From the NCBI RefSeq assembly GCF_008629685.1, contig NZ_VWSF01000002.1:186001-250000 (forward strand): a stretch of 64,000 bases of DNA, given 5' to 3'. Both the position numbers and the translations under genes were made by a program. The notes beneath the pieces are model-generated. The model ran no database searches. It was not told the DNA's origin and saw only the letters and a program-made list of their open reading frames with translations. This stretch comes from Adhaeribacter rhizoryzae. GTDB lineage: Bacteria; Bacteroidota; Bacteroidia; Cytophagales; Hymenobacteraceae. Within the stretch, counting starts at the first letter, position 1, and every line of letters begins with the position of its first letter. Shown here one piece after another: positions 42,674-51,744 of this stretch.

Positions 42674-45313
42674 TTACCGGTTATACCAGCTCCGGTTACG
42701 GCTAAGTTTTAGGTCGCGTAGCAACGCGGAGCGGGCGTTAATATTTATGGAGTAAGATTGGTAAACGCCAAACGGAATCCAGCCAATACTCATTTCCCAG
42801 CAGTGTAAATCGCGGTGAATATTTAGGCTGGTGTAGGTTAAAGCTTTATTTAAGAAATCGTAACCTGAGTTATAAGTAACCTTCCATTTATCGGTTAAGT
42901 TAAGCGAGCCATCGAAGCCCAGCGATTGCGTGGTTTGCGAGGTTCCGTTGGCCTGGGCAAAATAACTGGCGGTATAATTTATCCGGAAAGTCCACGGAAT
43001 TTTAAAGTCGATGTATTGATCCTGCAAATTAACATCGGTTTCCAGCGAAGGCCGGTTAGTACGCGTTGCTTCCTTTTTGCTTTTTACCGCATCCGGATTC
43101 AGGTCAATATCCAGGTTCAGGTTAGCATTAGTTAAGCGGGCAAACCGAAAACTGCTTTCGTTTATTAACAACCGATCGAGGCGGCGGCCGGCGGCATTTA
43201 CCTGGTACGGATCTAAGTTGGCGCTGGTAAAAATATTCAGGCGTTTAAACAGTACGGTCCGGAATTGCGCGTTAATGGGCTGCACTTTAAATGAATCGGC
43301 CGCAAAATTATACCCGCCGGTAAAACTGAAATTATCAATAATACTCACCTTTTCAAAGGTTTCGGCGGTATCGGTTTTGGCTTTAACTTTGGCTTCTACG
43401 TTGTTCTGAATGGTAAAATATAAGGCGCTTTGCAAACCCGAGCCCGAGGGCGCATTCATAAAACCGTTATACCTGGATAAATATTGGTAGGGCACCATGC
43501 CGGTTGTGCTGTTTACCACATCGCTCAACTGCACATACTGGCCGTAGGCGGTACTCAGGTTAGGCGTGTAGTTGTACGAGATAGACGGCTGAATCTGGTG
43601 CCGGATAGCTTCCAGGCGTTTACCTTTAATAATAGCCATCCCGTAAATGCGCGTCGATAAACTGGCACCAGCGCCGTATTCGCTGGCCACGCTAAACCGG
43701 TTTATGGTATCTATGCGTACGGCGTTGGAGCTTTCTACATAGGTATATTTTAGTTGTTTCAGGTAGCTGGTAGCGTTGTAGTACAAGCTCGGCGATAAGT
43801 TTAGGTGTTTCAGAATCCGGATGCTGTTCATGGCAATCGGGAACGAGTGGCGCATACCCACCTGCGCATTGCGCAGAATAGTAGGAATATTGCGGCCATT
43901 TAAAGCCAGCGAGGTATCGCGTTGCTCGCCACCAATTAAATTAACGCCCGGTAAGGTACCGCTCTGGATGGCATTTGTAATCTGGTTTCGGGCCGTTAAA
44001 TTATACGCCAGCGAAATATCCTGCAAAAAGTTTCCGCCCGCAGCATTTTTATTGAACAGCCGGAACGGGTATTGCCGGTTTACACTTAAAGTTGCCTCGG
44101 GTAAGGTAAAGTTATGGACTTTGGTAAGTGTATTTTGGTTGTGCAGCATCGAAGCCGTAAAAGTTACCGGCGAGTTGGGGTTAGCGTACTGGTACTGCAC
44201 CGATGAGTTAAACGTGGCCGATAAATTATTGCTGGGGGTACTGTAATTCTGGCGGTTGTAAAAGCTGGTACCGGCCTGCACGCTGGCCGATAGTTTACCA
44301 CCCTGCTTGGGAGCCGGCGAATGCGACCACCGGATAAAAAAGCTGCGGGGTTCCTGGCGCGGAAAGCGGCCCTGACCTACAATCGGGTTAGTATCCGTAC
44401 GAACACTACCGCCATCGGCGAAGCGGGTGGCACTAAAATCAATACTGAAATTGCCCTGATACGCGTAGCGTTTGTTATAAGTAGATTGAACGTGCGCCGC
44501 CCAACTGCCGTAAGAATAAATATCGCCCAGAATACTTATGCCAATATATTCGTTTAAAGCTAAATAATAACCACCCTGGCGCAGGTAAAAGCCTTGTTCG
44601 CGGGCTTCGCCAAATGTAGGGAAAATAATACCCGACGAGCCGGTGCTGCGTTTTTTCTGAGGTGTGGGGAAATAGCCAAATAAAAAACCAAGAGGCGTGG
44701 GTATATCGGCAAAAACCAAATTAAACGGGCCCGTGAATATTTTTTTCCCGGGTAGCGCTTTTATTTTAGTAGCATTTATATAAAAGTGCGGGTGCGGTAA
44801 ATCGCAGGTGGTATAATGGGCATTGGCACCGTAAAAAGCTTCATCGGAGGTGCGTTTAACGGTTTCGGCGTGTAAAAAGCCTTCGCCCTGCCGGGTAACT
44901 ACGCCACTTATTTTACCTTTTTTGGTTTTAAAGTTGTAGTTCATCTGGTTAGCCGTATACATTTCGGCACCCTGCTTAAAAACCGGGGTACCTATTGCTT
45001 TGCCAACCGAGTCTGTAGCGCCGGCCGCTGTTAAAATATTAGTTTCGTAATTAATGGCCGTTTTGGCCGCCTGCAACGACATATCGCCGTAATCAATATT
45101 GGCTTCGCCGTACATATTTACCACCCGCTCGTTTACATGAAAAACAATCGAGTCTTTGGCTGAATATTTGATAGTGGTGGTAATATCACCTTTAATGGAA
45201 TCTTGCGTTACCTTTATACTATCGGGGGGAGTAATAGTGTTCGCAGGAGCTTTCTGGGCGAAAGCGCCAACAGTGCAAAATATTACCATCTGCCCTACGA
45301 GCAGAAGTCTCAA
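42674..45313 (-). CDS. lptD: LPS-assembly protein LptD
   Basis: Outer-membrane beta-barrel that inserts lipopolysaccharide into the outer leaflet. The N-terminal OstA-like (beta-jellyroll) part (VVNMYGEANIDYGDMSLQAA, MYTANQMNYNFKTKKGKISG) is followed by the large barrel, with the usual segment FGYFPTPQKKRSTGSSGIIFPTFGEA. I place the start at the TTG at 45313, giving 879 residues and a good signal peptide (MRLLLVGQM...GAFAQ). A more upstream TTG at 45364 falls inside the promoter's -7 box and cannot be used. It is divergent from the amidase-MCE pair. No lptE gene is adjacent. Confidence 0.93.
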   Translation of the reverse strand: MRLLLVGQMVIFCTVGAFAQKAPANTITPPDSIKVTQDSIKGDITTTIKYSAKDSIVFHVNERVVNMYGEANIDYGDMSLQAAKTAINYETNILTAAGATDSVGKAIGTPVFKQGAEMYTANQMNYNFKTKKGKISGVVTRQGEGFLHAETVKRTSDEAFYGANAHYTTCDLPHPHFYINATKIKALPGKKIFTGPFNLVFADIPTPLGFLFGYFPTPQKKRSTGSSGIIFPTFGEAREQGFYLRQGGYYLALNEYIGISILGDIYSYGSWAAHVQSTYNKRYAYQGNFSIDFSATRFADGGSVRTDTNPIVGQGRFPRQEPRSFFIRWSHSPAPKQGGKLSASVQAGTSFYNRQNYSTPSNNLSATFNSSVQYQYANPNSPVTFTASMLHNQNTLTKVHNFTLPEATLSVNRQYPFRLFNKNAAGGNFLQDISLAYNLTARNQITNAIQSGTLPGVNLIGGEQRDTSLALNGRNIPTILRNAQVGMRHSFPIAMNSIRILKHLNLSPSLYYNATSYLKQLKYTYVESSNAVRIDTINRFSVASEYGAGASLSTRIYGMAIIKGKRLEAIRHQIQPSISYNYTPNLSTAYGQYVQLSDVVNSTTGMVPYQYLSRYNGFMNAPSGSGLQSALYFTIQNNVEAKVKAKTDTAETFEKVSIIDNFSFTGGYNFAADSFKVQPINAQFRTVLFKRLNIFTSANLDPYQVNAAGRRLDRLLINESSFRFARLTNANLNLDIDLNPDAVKSKKEATRTNRPSLETDVNLQDQYIDFKIPWTFRINYTASYFAQANGTSQTTQSLGFDGSLNLTDKWKVTYNSGYDFLNKALTYTSLNIHRDLHCWEMSIGWIPFGVYQSYSININARSALLRDLKLSRNRSWYNR

Positions 45314-45361
45314 AATGAATGGTAATCTTTTCAGGTTAAAAGTTATTTTTATATATTTTTG

Positions 45362-45389
45362 CAAAGTTAATACGATTACATCTTAACAA
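45362..45389 (-). promoter_or_regulatory. lptD promoter, overlapping the divergent amidase promoter
   Basis: Minus strand: TTG (45389-45387), 17 bases, TAACTTTG (45369-45362), a full consensus match. On the plus strand a TATTTTTG box at 45354-45361 lies right next to it and would serve the amidase gene. Binding at one should occlude the other. Confidence 0.68.
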
Positions 45390-45398
45390 ACGCATGTT

Positions 45399-46178
45399 GT
45401 GAAAAATATTGTTTGCGCTCTATCTATAGTTGTTTTCTTCGTGCTGAGTGGGTTTCATAATGTGGGCCGGAGCGATGGAAAAGTACGTACCGTGGTTATT
45501 GATGCCGGCCACGGCGGTAAAGATGTTGGCTGCAACGGGCGAATTTCGCGCGAGGCCGATATTGCTTTAAAAGTAGCTTTGGCGCTGGGCCAGCAAATAG
45601 AAGAAAACCTGCCCGATGTGAAAGTTATTTACACCCGCAAAACCAATACCTTTGTGGAATTAATTGACCGGGCCGGTATTGCCAATAAAAATAATGCCGA
45701 CCTGTTTATTTCTATCCATTGCAATGCGGGGCCGGCGGCGGCCTATGGTACCGAAACTTATACCATGGGTTTGCACAAAACAGAAGGCAATTTGCAGGTA
45801 GCTAACCGCGAAAACTCGGTTATTTTAAAAGAAGAAAACTACCAGAAAAATTACGATGGCTTTGATCCGCGTTCGCCGCAGAGCCATATTCTTATGTCGT
45901 TGTTCCAGAGTGCTTACCTGGATAACAGCTTGCGGTTTGCCCAAAAGGTGCAGCATAACTTTAAAACCAAAGTGGGCCGTAGCAGCCGCGGCGTAAAGCA
46001 AGCTGGGTTTCTGGTGCTGTGGAAATCGGCAATGCCTAGCTCTTTAATTGAAATTGGTTTTTTAACCAACCCGGCCGAAGAAAAATATCTCAACGATAAA
46101 ACTAACCAGACGTATATTGCCTCAGGAATATATAAAGCTTTCAAAGACTACAAACAAGAACTGGAAGCCATGAATTAA
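45399..46178 (+). CDS. N-acetylmuramoyl-L-alanine amidase
   Basis: Amidase_3 zinc hydrolase that cuts the bond between muramic acid and the stem peptide, used in septum splitting. 259 residues from a GTG start (the nearby ATG at 45394 runs into a stop at once). A signal anchor covers 1-20. Zinc ligands: His in VVIDAGHGGKDVG near 33, Glu in ISREADIAL near 50, and His in FISIHCNAG near 106; the catalytic Glu is in SLIEIGFLTN near 216. The MCE gene follows after 19 bases, and a terminator closes the pair. Confidence 0.95.
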   Translation: MKNIVCALSIVVFFVLSGFHNVGRSDGKVRTVVIDAGHGGKDVGCNGRISREADIALKVALALGQQIEENLPDVKVIYTRKTNTFVELIDRAGIANKNNADLFISIHCNAGPAAAYGTETYTMGLHKTEGNLQVANRENSVILKEENYQKNYDGFDPRSPQSHILMSLFQSAYLDNSLRFAQKVQHNFKTKVGRSSRGVKQAGFLVLWKSAMPSSLIEIGFLTNPAEEKYLNDKTNQTYIASGIYKAFKDYKQELEAMN

Positions 46179-46197
46179 TTTTAACCCTGATGTTTTT

Positions 46198-47223
46198 GTG
46201 AAATTATCTAAAGAAGTAAAAGTTGCCTTGCTTGGAGTAGTGGCAATTGCTGCCTTATATTTTGGTTATCGTTTCTTAAAAGGAACTGATTTCTTTTCGT
46301 CTACGAAGAAATACTATGTGGTTTACCCCAATGTAGATGGATTGGCGGTTTCGGGGCCGGTTATGCTCAATGGCATACGCGTAGGCGTGGTGCAGGATAT
46401 GAAGCTAATGCCCGAACAAAACAACCACATAAAAGTTGGCATTACCGTACAGGAGGGCGTAGCCATTGGCGATTCTACCATTGCCAGTTTAACCAGCAGC
46501 GATTTATTGGGTGGCAAAGCCATTACCTTGTTTTTAGGCAAAAATAATGTGCGTTATAAAGGCGGCGAAAACTTGTTACCCCACGTAGAGCGCAGCATTA
46601 CCACCATGTTAACCGAAAAAGCAATGCCGGTGCTGGGCCAGGTAGATTCTACTTTAGTGCGGTTTAATGCGTTGCTAAATGCCGATGCGAAGCGTAATAT
46701 TCAATCTATTATTGCCAACACCAATGCAACCTCGGAGCTGATTCGTACGACCATGCTGGCCAACCAGCGCAACATAAGTACCATTACAGCTAACATGAGT
46801 GCTTTAACTACTTCGCTGCGCGAAACCGAGCAAAAGTTTAGCCAATTGGCCTCTAACCTGAACGAAATTACCGATACCTTGCGCAACGCTCCCATGACCG
46901 CCATGATCCGGAACACCAACCAAACGGTGCAGGAAGCCCAGGCCGCCTTAAGCAAATTAAACCAATCCTTATCGGAGAACAATGGTACTGTAGGCCGGTT
47001 AATGAACGATGATTCGCTGTATGCCAACATGAATGCTTCTACCGCCAGCCTGAATGCCCTACTGCAGGATTTAAAAGCTAATCCCAAGCGCTATGTTCAT
47101 TTTTCTTTAATTGGCGGTGGTACCAAGGTTAAAAAAGCCGATAATGTGAAAACTGCTACCAAAGTACGCAATGCCGCTAATGTAGAGCAGGCCAATAATG
47201 TAGAAGAAGTAGAAAAGAAATAA
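46198..47223 (+). CDS. MCE (MlaD-like) lipid transport protein
   Basis: Substrate-binding part of an Mla-type phospholipid transporter between the two membranes. 341 residues from a GTG start. One N-terminal membrane helix covers about 7-24, then a single MCE domain about 37-115 (YVVYPNVDGLAVSGPVMLNGIRVGVV, LLGGKAITLFLG). A long coiled-coil region (about 150-270) and a low-complexity tail of N/V/A/E repeats (NVKTATKVRNAANVEQANN) follow. It is cotranscribed with the amidase. No permease or ATPase gene (MlaE/F) is adjacent, so they must lie elsewhere. Confidence 0.92.
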   Translation: MKLSKEVKVALLGVVAIAALYFGYRFLKGTDFFSSTKKYYVVYPNVDGLAVSGPVMLNGIRVGVVQDMKLMPEQNNHIKVGITVQEGVAIGDSTIASLTSSDLLGGKAITLFLGKNNVRYKGGENLLPHVERSITTMLTEKAMPVLGQVDSTLVRFNALLNADAKRNIQSIIANTNATSELIRTTMLANQRNISTITANMSALTTSLRETEQKFSQLASNLNEITDTLRNAPMTAMIRNTNQTVQEAQAALSKLNQSLSENNGTVGRLMNDDSLYANMNASTASLNALLQDLKANPKRYVHFSLIGGGTKVKKADNVKTATKVRNAANVEQANNVEEVEKK

Positions 47224-47251
47224 CAGCGCTGCTGCAAAGTAATATTTTATT

Positions 47252-47278
47252 AAAAATCCGCTTCGTGCGGATTTTTTG
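47252..47278 (+). terminator. Terminator after the amidase-MCE pair
   Basis: AAAATCCGC / GCGGATTTT with a TTCGT loop and a following T run, 29 bases past the stop codon. Confidence 0.9.
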
Positions 47279-47392
47279 TTCCGGACCAGCTAAACCCAAA
47301 TAGCTACAATGCCATTGGGTAATATTTACTTCTGCTTTCCTTTTTATTACCAGGTGCAGTGCGCAATATTTTATTCCTTTTTAAAACGTGCT

Positions 47393-49021
47393 ATGGATAT
47401 TTCTTTTAATAAGAACGAAGACGCTTTAAAACTTTTATGCGTGCAGTTGCGGCAAAAGATGCATAAAGTCAGTTATGGCGGCGGCGAAAGCCGCATAAAA
47501 GCGCAACACGAAAAAGGCAAACTTACTGCCCGCGAACGCATTAAATATTTGCTCGATGCCGATACCGATTTTCTGGAAATTGGCGCTTTTGCCGGCGAAG
47601 GCATGTACCAGGAACACGGCGGTTGTCCGTCGGGGGGCGTAATAACGGGTGTTGGTTATGTAAAAGGGCGGCAGTGCGTAGTAGTAGCCAACGATGCCAC
47701 TGTTAAAGCCGGTGCCTGGTTCCCGATTACGGCCAAAAAGAACTTGCGCGCCCAGGAAATATCCATCGAAAACCGTTTGCCCATTATTTACCTCGTAGAT
47801 AGCGCGGGTGTTTATTTGCCTTTACAGGACGAAATATTCCCGGATAAAGAGCATTTCGGGCGCATGTTCCGGAACAACGCCGTCATGTCGGCGATGGGTA
47901 TTGTGCAGCTTTCGGCCATTATGGGCAGTTGCGTAGCCGGCGGCGCTTATTTACCTATTATGTCCGATGAGGCCATGATTGTGGAAGGTACCGGCTCTAT
48001 ATTTCTGGCAGGTTCTTATTTGGTTAAAGCGGCCATCGGCGAAACCATCGACAACGAAACTTTAGGCGGCGCCACCACGCATTCCGAAATATCCGGTGTA
48101 ACCGACTACAAATTCAGCACCGATCAGGAATGCCTGGATCACATCCGGAATATTTTTGATAAAATGGGCGAATCTAATAAAGCCGGCTTTAACCGGGCCA
48201 CACCAGCTTTGCCGCAGGCCAACCCCGAAGAAATATACGGTTTATTACCTGAAGACCGTGTGAAGCCCTACGACATGCTCGAAATTATTAAACGGTTGGT
48301 CGATAACTCGGAGTTTGAACCTTACAAGGATTTGTACGGCAAAACCTTAATTTGCGGGCTGGCCCGCATAGATGGCTGGGCCGTGGGCATTGTGGCCAAT
48401 CAACGCAAAATTGTAAAGAGTAAAAAAGGCGAAATGCAGATGGGCGGCGTTATTTATTCTGATTCGGCGGATAAAGCGGCCCGGTTTATTATGAATTGCA
48501 ACCAGAAAAAAATACCCTTAGTATTTCTGCAGGATGTTTCGGGGTTTATGGTGGGCAGCAAAGCCGAACACGGCGGTATTATTAAAGATGGCGCTAAAAT
48601 GGTAAATGCCATGGCCAACTCGGTAGTACCAAAATTTACTTTTATTATTGGTAACTCTTACGGGGCCGGCAATTATGCCATGTGCGGCAAAGCTTACGAC
48701 CCCCGCCTGATATTTGCCTGGCCTACCGCCCAAATTGCCGTTATGAGCGGTGCTTCGGCGGCCAACACCTTACTGCAAATACAAGTAGCTTCGCTTAAAG
48801 CCAAAGGCGAAACCATTACGCCCGAGGCCGAAAAACAACTGCTAAACCAAATTACCGAAACCTATAACGAGCAATTATCGCCGTACTACGCGGCAGCGCG
48901 GTTGTGGGTCGATGGGATTATAGATCCGCTGGAAACCCGCAAAGTTATTTCGATGGGAATAGAAGCGGCTAACCACGCTCCCCTGGAAAAGCCGTTTAAC
49001 GTAGGCGTAATTCAAACCTGA
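47393..49021 (+). CDS. Acyl-CoA carboxylase, carboxyltransferase (beta) subunit
   Basis: Transfers the carboxyl group from carboxybiotin to an acyl-CoA. The ATG at 47393 (MDISFNKNED) gives 542 residues. Both crotonase-like carboxyltransferase domains are present: N-terminal GGCPSGGVITGVGYVKGRQCVVVAND and MGSCVAGGAYLPIMSDEAMIV, C-terminal FLQDVSGFMVGSKAEHGGIIKDGAKM and GNSYGAGNYAMCGKAYDPRL. The EGTGSIFLAGSYLVKAAIGE stretch is closer to methylcrotonoyl-CoA carboxylase than to propionyl-CoA carboxylase, but the substrate is not certain. No biotin carboxylase or biotin carrier gene is adjacent. Either substrate would fit a branched-chain amino acid or propionate route that ends in the MeaB-dependent mutase. 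Confidence 0.93.
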   Translation: MDISFNKNEDALKLLCVQLRQKMHKVSYGGGESRIKAQHEKGKLTARERIKYLLDADTDFLEIGAFAGEGMYQEHGGCPSGGVITGVGYVKGRQCVVVANDATVKAGAWFPITAKKNLRAQEISIENRLPIIYLVDSAGVYLPLQDEIFPDKEHFGRMFRNNAVMSAMGIVQLSAIMGSCVAGGAYLPIMSDEAMIVEGTGSIFLAGSYLVKAAIGETIDNETLGGATTHSEISGVTDYKFSTDQECLDHIRNIFDKMGESNKAGFNRATPALPQANPEEIYGLLPEDRVKPYDMLEIIKRLVDNSEFEPYKDLYGKTLICGLARIDGWAVGIVANQRKIVKSKKGEMQMGGVIYSDSADKAARFIMNCNQKKIPLVFLQDVSGFMVGSKAEHGGIIKDGAKMVNAMANSVVPKFTFIIGNSYGAGNYAMCGKAYDPRLIFAWPTAQIAVMSGASAANTLLQIQVASLKAKGETITPEAEKQLLNQITETYNEQLSPYYAAARLWVDGIIDPLETRKVISMGIEAANHAPLEKPFNVGVIQT

Positions 49022-49289
49022 TTTTTAGATTATTTTAAATTTAAAATTCCGAAATTTGTTGATCCGGGGTTGGAGGTAAAAAAGTTAAAGCTGTTTTTTA
49101 AGTTTCAGGTGGTCAGATTAAACCCGGAACGTATAACCAGCATATTAACGGCTTAAAGATTGGTTGGTGAAAAATGGACTGAAAATCTGAAACTGTAAAC
49201 GCTTAGGGGAGTGGTTTAAATTTTTTCAGACCTAAATATTACTTCACCCTTTCGGATAATTATTAAACTTTTTAAAAGTAGCATTAAGC

Positions 49290-50171
49290 GTGACAAATAA
49301 AGAAATAAAGGCATTAATTTCCTTGCTGGAGGATGAAGACGAACATATAGCTTCGCACGTAGAGGAAAAAATTGTGTCGCTGGGCGAGCCCATTATTCCG
49401 TACCTGGAAGAAGAATGGGAATCGAGCATAAACCCCGAGGTGCAGAAGAAAATTGAAGAGCTGATTCATAAACTGCAGTACGATGGTCTCACAAGTAAAT
49501 TTAAAAACTGGAAAGAAACCGGCGCGACTAACTTAACCGAAGGCATGTGGCTGGTGAACAGCTACCAGTATCCTGATGCTTCGCTGGAGAATATTAATAA
49601 AACCCTCGACCAGATTTATTACGAGGCCTGGCTGCACGTGCGCACCGATATGCACCCTTATGATCAGATAAAGGCGCTGAACCACGTCTTGTTTAAGGTT
49701 TATAAATTTTCGGCCAATACTAAAAATTTTCATTCGCCGGCCAATTCTATGCTGCACCTGGCCCTGGAAACCAAGCGCGGCAACCCGCTAACCCTTTGCG
49801 TAATTTATTTAACCATTGCGCAAAAACTGGGCTTGCCCATTTACGGTGTAAACCTGCCCAACTTGTTTATTTTAACTTACAAGCAAGAAAACTTTCAGTT
49901 TTATATAAACGTGTACAACAAAGGTTTAATGCTTTCCAAGGGCGATATTGATAATTATATTCTGCAACTAAACCTGAACCCGGTGGATATTTTTTACGAA
50001 CCTTGTTCTAACCTGGATATTGTAAAACGGGCTTTGCGCAACCTGGCATTATCGTTCGAGAAAATGAATGAAGCCGAAAAAGCCGTGGAAGTAAATAAAT
50101 TGCTGGATAGCATCACCGACGAAAGCACACCGGAAACTCCAGCTTCGGAAAACACCGAAGATGAAGAATAA
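49290..50171 (+). CDS. SirB1 / transglutaminase-like family protein
   Basis: A 293-residue cytosolic protein with a helical N-terminal part (1-70, EDEDEHIASHVEEKIVSLGEPIIPYLEEEW, HEAT-like) and a Transglut_core2 domain (about 90-240). The domain shows FHSPANSMLHLALETKRGNPLTLCVIYLTIAQKLGLPIYGVNLP; the Cys of TLCVIY corresponds to the nucleophile position. The start is GTG at 49290. The C-terminus is a TPR-like helical stretch followed by an acidic tail. SirB1 proteins are common, but their substrates are unknown. It ends at a bidirectional terminator. Confidence 0.88.
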   Translation: MTNKEIKALISLLEDEDEHIASHVEEKIVSLGEPIIPYLEEEWESSINPEVQKKIEELIHKLQYDGLTSKFKNWKETGATNLTEGMWLVNSYQYPDASLENINKTLDQIYYEAWLHVRTDMHPYDQIKALNHVLFKVYKFSANTKNFHSPANSMLHLALETKRGNPLTLCVIYLTIAQKLGLPIYGVNLPNLFILTYKQENFQFYINVYNKGLMLSKGDIDNYILQLNLNPVDIFYEPCSNLDIVKRALRNLALSFEKMNEAEKAVEVNKLLDSITDESTPETPASENTEDEE

Positions 50172-50195
50172 ATATTAATAAACAAGCTTAAATAA

Positions 50196-50238
50196 AACAA
50201 AAGCGGCCGCTGTAATTTACAGTGGCCGCTTTTGTTTT
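50196..50238. terminator. Bidirectional terminator after the SirB1-like gene
   Basis: Stem AAAAGCGGCCGCTGTA / TACAGTGGCCGCTTTT with one G-T pair, an A-rich left foot and a T-rich right foot, in a convergent gap. Confidence 0.9.
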
Positions 50239-50269
50239 AGCTTTTATTATACCATTATAAAGCAAAACC

Positions 50270-50374
50270 TGCGCTTAAGTTTACATTATTGGTCATTATG
50301 AGCTTGTCGAAGGATCTATAACAGCATTTTAGATGTTTCGACAGGCTCAACATGACAGCAATAACTTAAGCGCA
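50270..50374. repeat. Palindromic element, family B, copy 3 (most complete)
   Basis: The outer arms are TGCGCTTAAG and CTTAAGCGCA; the inner arms are GTCATTATGAGCTTGTCGAA and TTCGACAGGCTCAACATGAC. Beyond them the flanks TATTATACCATTAT and GATAGTATTATA also oppose one another. It is the best reference copy for defining the element's ends and lies between convergent genes. Confidence 0.75.
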
Positions 50375-50403
50375 TTAACCAATTGTTGATAGTATTATAT
50401 GGG

Positions 50404-50949
50404 TTAAAATCGTTTTATCATACAACCCAACGCCCGCTTCTCAGATACCGCAACGGCCTTATTTGCTAGTACAGCATCCAGGGCATTGCGCAGATAAGGT
50501 TCTTTTACCGAACTTTCCAGTTGCGGATTATCATCAATAGCGCCTTTATATTTTAAAACAAAGCTGCCGTTTACGTTTTGCAACAAAAAGGCTTCGGGCG
50601 TTTTGGTGGCCCCAAACTGCTGGCTTATTTTCTGGCCGTTATCCGGCAAAAGTTTTAAGTTGGTATTGCCGCCGGCTGCGCTGTTGCCTTCTTCCATGCT
50701 AATAGCGGGGTTAATAAATAAGAAAGTTACACCTTTGGCTGCATAGTTACTTGCCAGTTGGCTTAACCGGTTTTCGTAGAGCCGCGAGTTGGGGCAACTC
50801 TGGTTTAAAAATATTACCGCCACGGCTTTGGTATTGCTGTAATCGGCCAGAATGGTAAAGTCTTTCACCGGTTGACCAATTCCGAGGCCTTGCGCCAGCA
50901 AAGAACCGGAAGTAGTTATGGTTAATAGTAGCAGTAGAAAATATTTCAT
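50404..50949 (-). CDS. Exported thioredoxin-like / redoxin domain protein
   Basis: 181 residues with a signal peptide (about 1-19, ending LLAQ) and an AhpC/TSA-like thioredoxin fold: LGIGQPVKDFTILADYSNTKAVAVIFLNQSCPNSRLYENRL. The active-site position has a single Cys (CPNS), as in peroxiredoxin-like or resolving-Cys redoxins. A second Cys lies five residues from the end (GCMIKRF). The cis-Pro segment TKTPEAFLL near 112-120 is intact. Predicted periplasmic thiol oxidoreductase; partner unknown. The PPTase gene ends 4 bases upstream, so they form an operon, although a functional link is not obvious. Confidence 0.85.
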   Translation of the reverse strand: MKYFLLLLLTITTSGSLLAQGLGIGQPVKDFTILADYSNTKAVAVIFLNQSCPNSRLYENRLSQLASNYAAKGVTFLFINPAISMEEGNSAAGGNTNLKLLPDNGQKISQQFGATKTPEAFLLQNVNGSFVLKYKGAIDDNPQLESSVKEPYLRNALDAVLANKAVAVSEKRALGCMIKRF

Positions 50950-50953
50950 GGTT

Positions 50954-51610
50954 TTAAATTATATGGTTTTGCTCGCCTACGCAATAGGTTAAAATATATT
51001 CTTCAGGCTTTTCGTAATGTACGGTGTAGGCTTTTTCAGCATCTGAAGTTTTAATCCGGGTGTTTAAGGTTCCGGCAGGTTGTAGCGCAAATGGCGCTAT
51101 TAATATATTGTCTTTAAAAATAAGTTGTTTTTTGCTGTATAATTTATATAAAGTTTCTTTGGCGCTCCAGTAAACCAACGTTTTATGTAAGTCGCCGGCT
51201 GCATCGTTGCTTTCGGTGCTATTCATAAATTTATCGGCCACGCGCAAAACCTTTGGGCTAATAATTTCAATATCTATGCCAACTTTGTACTCAACCGATA
51301 AGATAACCGCCACGTGCCGGTGACTGTGGGTAATCGAAATTTGGTAAGCTTCGTCTTCAAAACCGGGTTTGCCATAATCGTTATTTTCCAGGGAAATAAA
51401 ATTATTAGTGAATTTCCGGAGCAACGTATAAGCCAGAATCCGGCTGCTGAGCCACTGGGTTTGGCGGGTAACACTGGCAAATTCCGGAATAAACAGGTTG
51501 TTGCTGGTCAGGTTTAGTAAATTTTCGCGCAAACATTCCGGCGTTTCCGAAATTTCCCAAAAACCTATACAAGTAGTCGGGTTTATTTCCCGGATGTTCA
51601 GCAGCGCCAT
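50954..51610 (-). CDS. 4'-phosphopantetheinyl transferase superfamily protein (Sfp-type)
   Basis: Transfers phosphopantetheine from CoA to a carrier protein serine. The ATG at 51610 (MALLNIREINPTTCIGFWEI) gives 218 residues, the two-domain Sfp size rather than the short AcpS. Mg/CoA-binding motifs: VGIDIEIISPKV near 110-121 and YWSAKETLYKLYSKK near 147-161. SITHSHRHVAVIL near 93-105 matches the conserved SxSH segment. It is cotranscribed with the redoxin gene. Its carrier could be fatty-acid ACP, lysine-pathway AAR or a secondary-metabolite PCP; no carrier gene is nearby. Confidence 0.9.
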   Translation of the reverse strand: MALLNIREINPTTCIGFWEISETPECLRENLLNLTSNNLFIPEFASVTRQTQWLSSRILAYTLLRKFTNNFISLENNDYGKPGFEDEAYQISITHSHRHVAVILSVEYKVGIDIEIISPKVLRVADKFMNSTESNDAAGDLHKTLVYWSAKETLYKLYSKKQLIFKDNILIAPFALQPAGTLNTRIKTSDAEKAYTVHYEKPEEYILTYCVGEQNHII

Positions 51611-51744
51611 GGCAATTTTTTTACTCTTAATAAATAACCTTTTCCGGAGAGGCAATATTTTCGGATAGGTAAATATTGCACTTCTTTTAAGTTATTGCCG
51701 TACCTTTAAACCATTATTTTGGTTTTAAAAGCTTTAAAATTATT

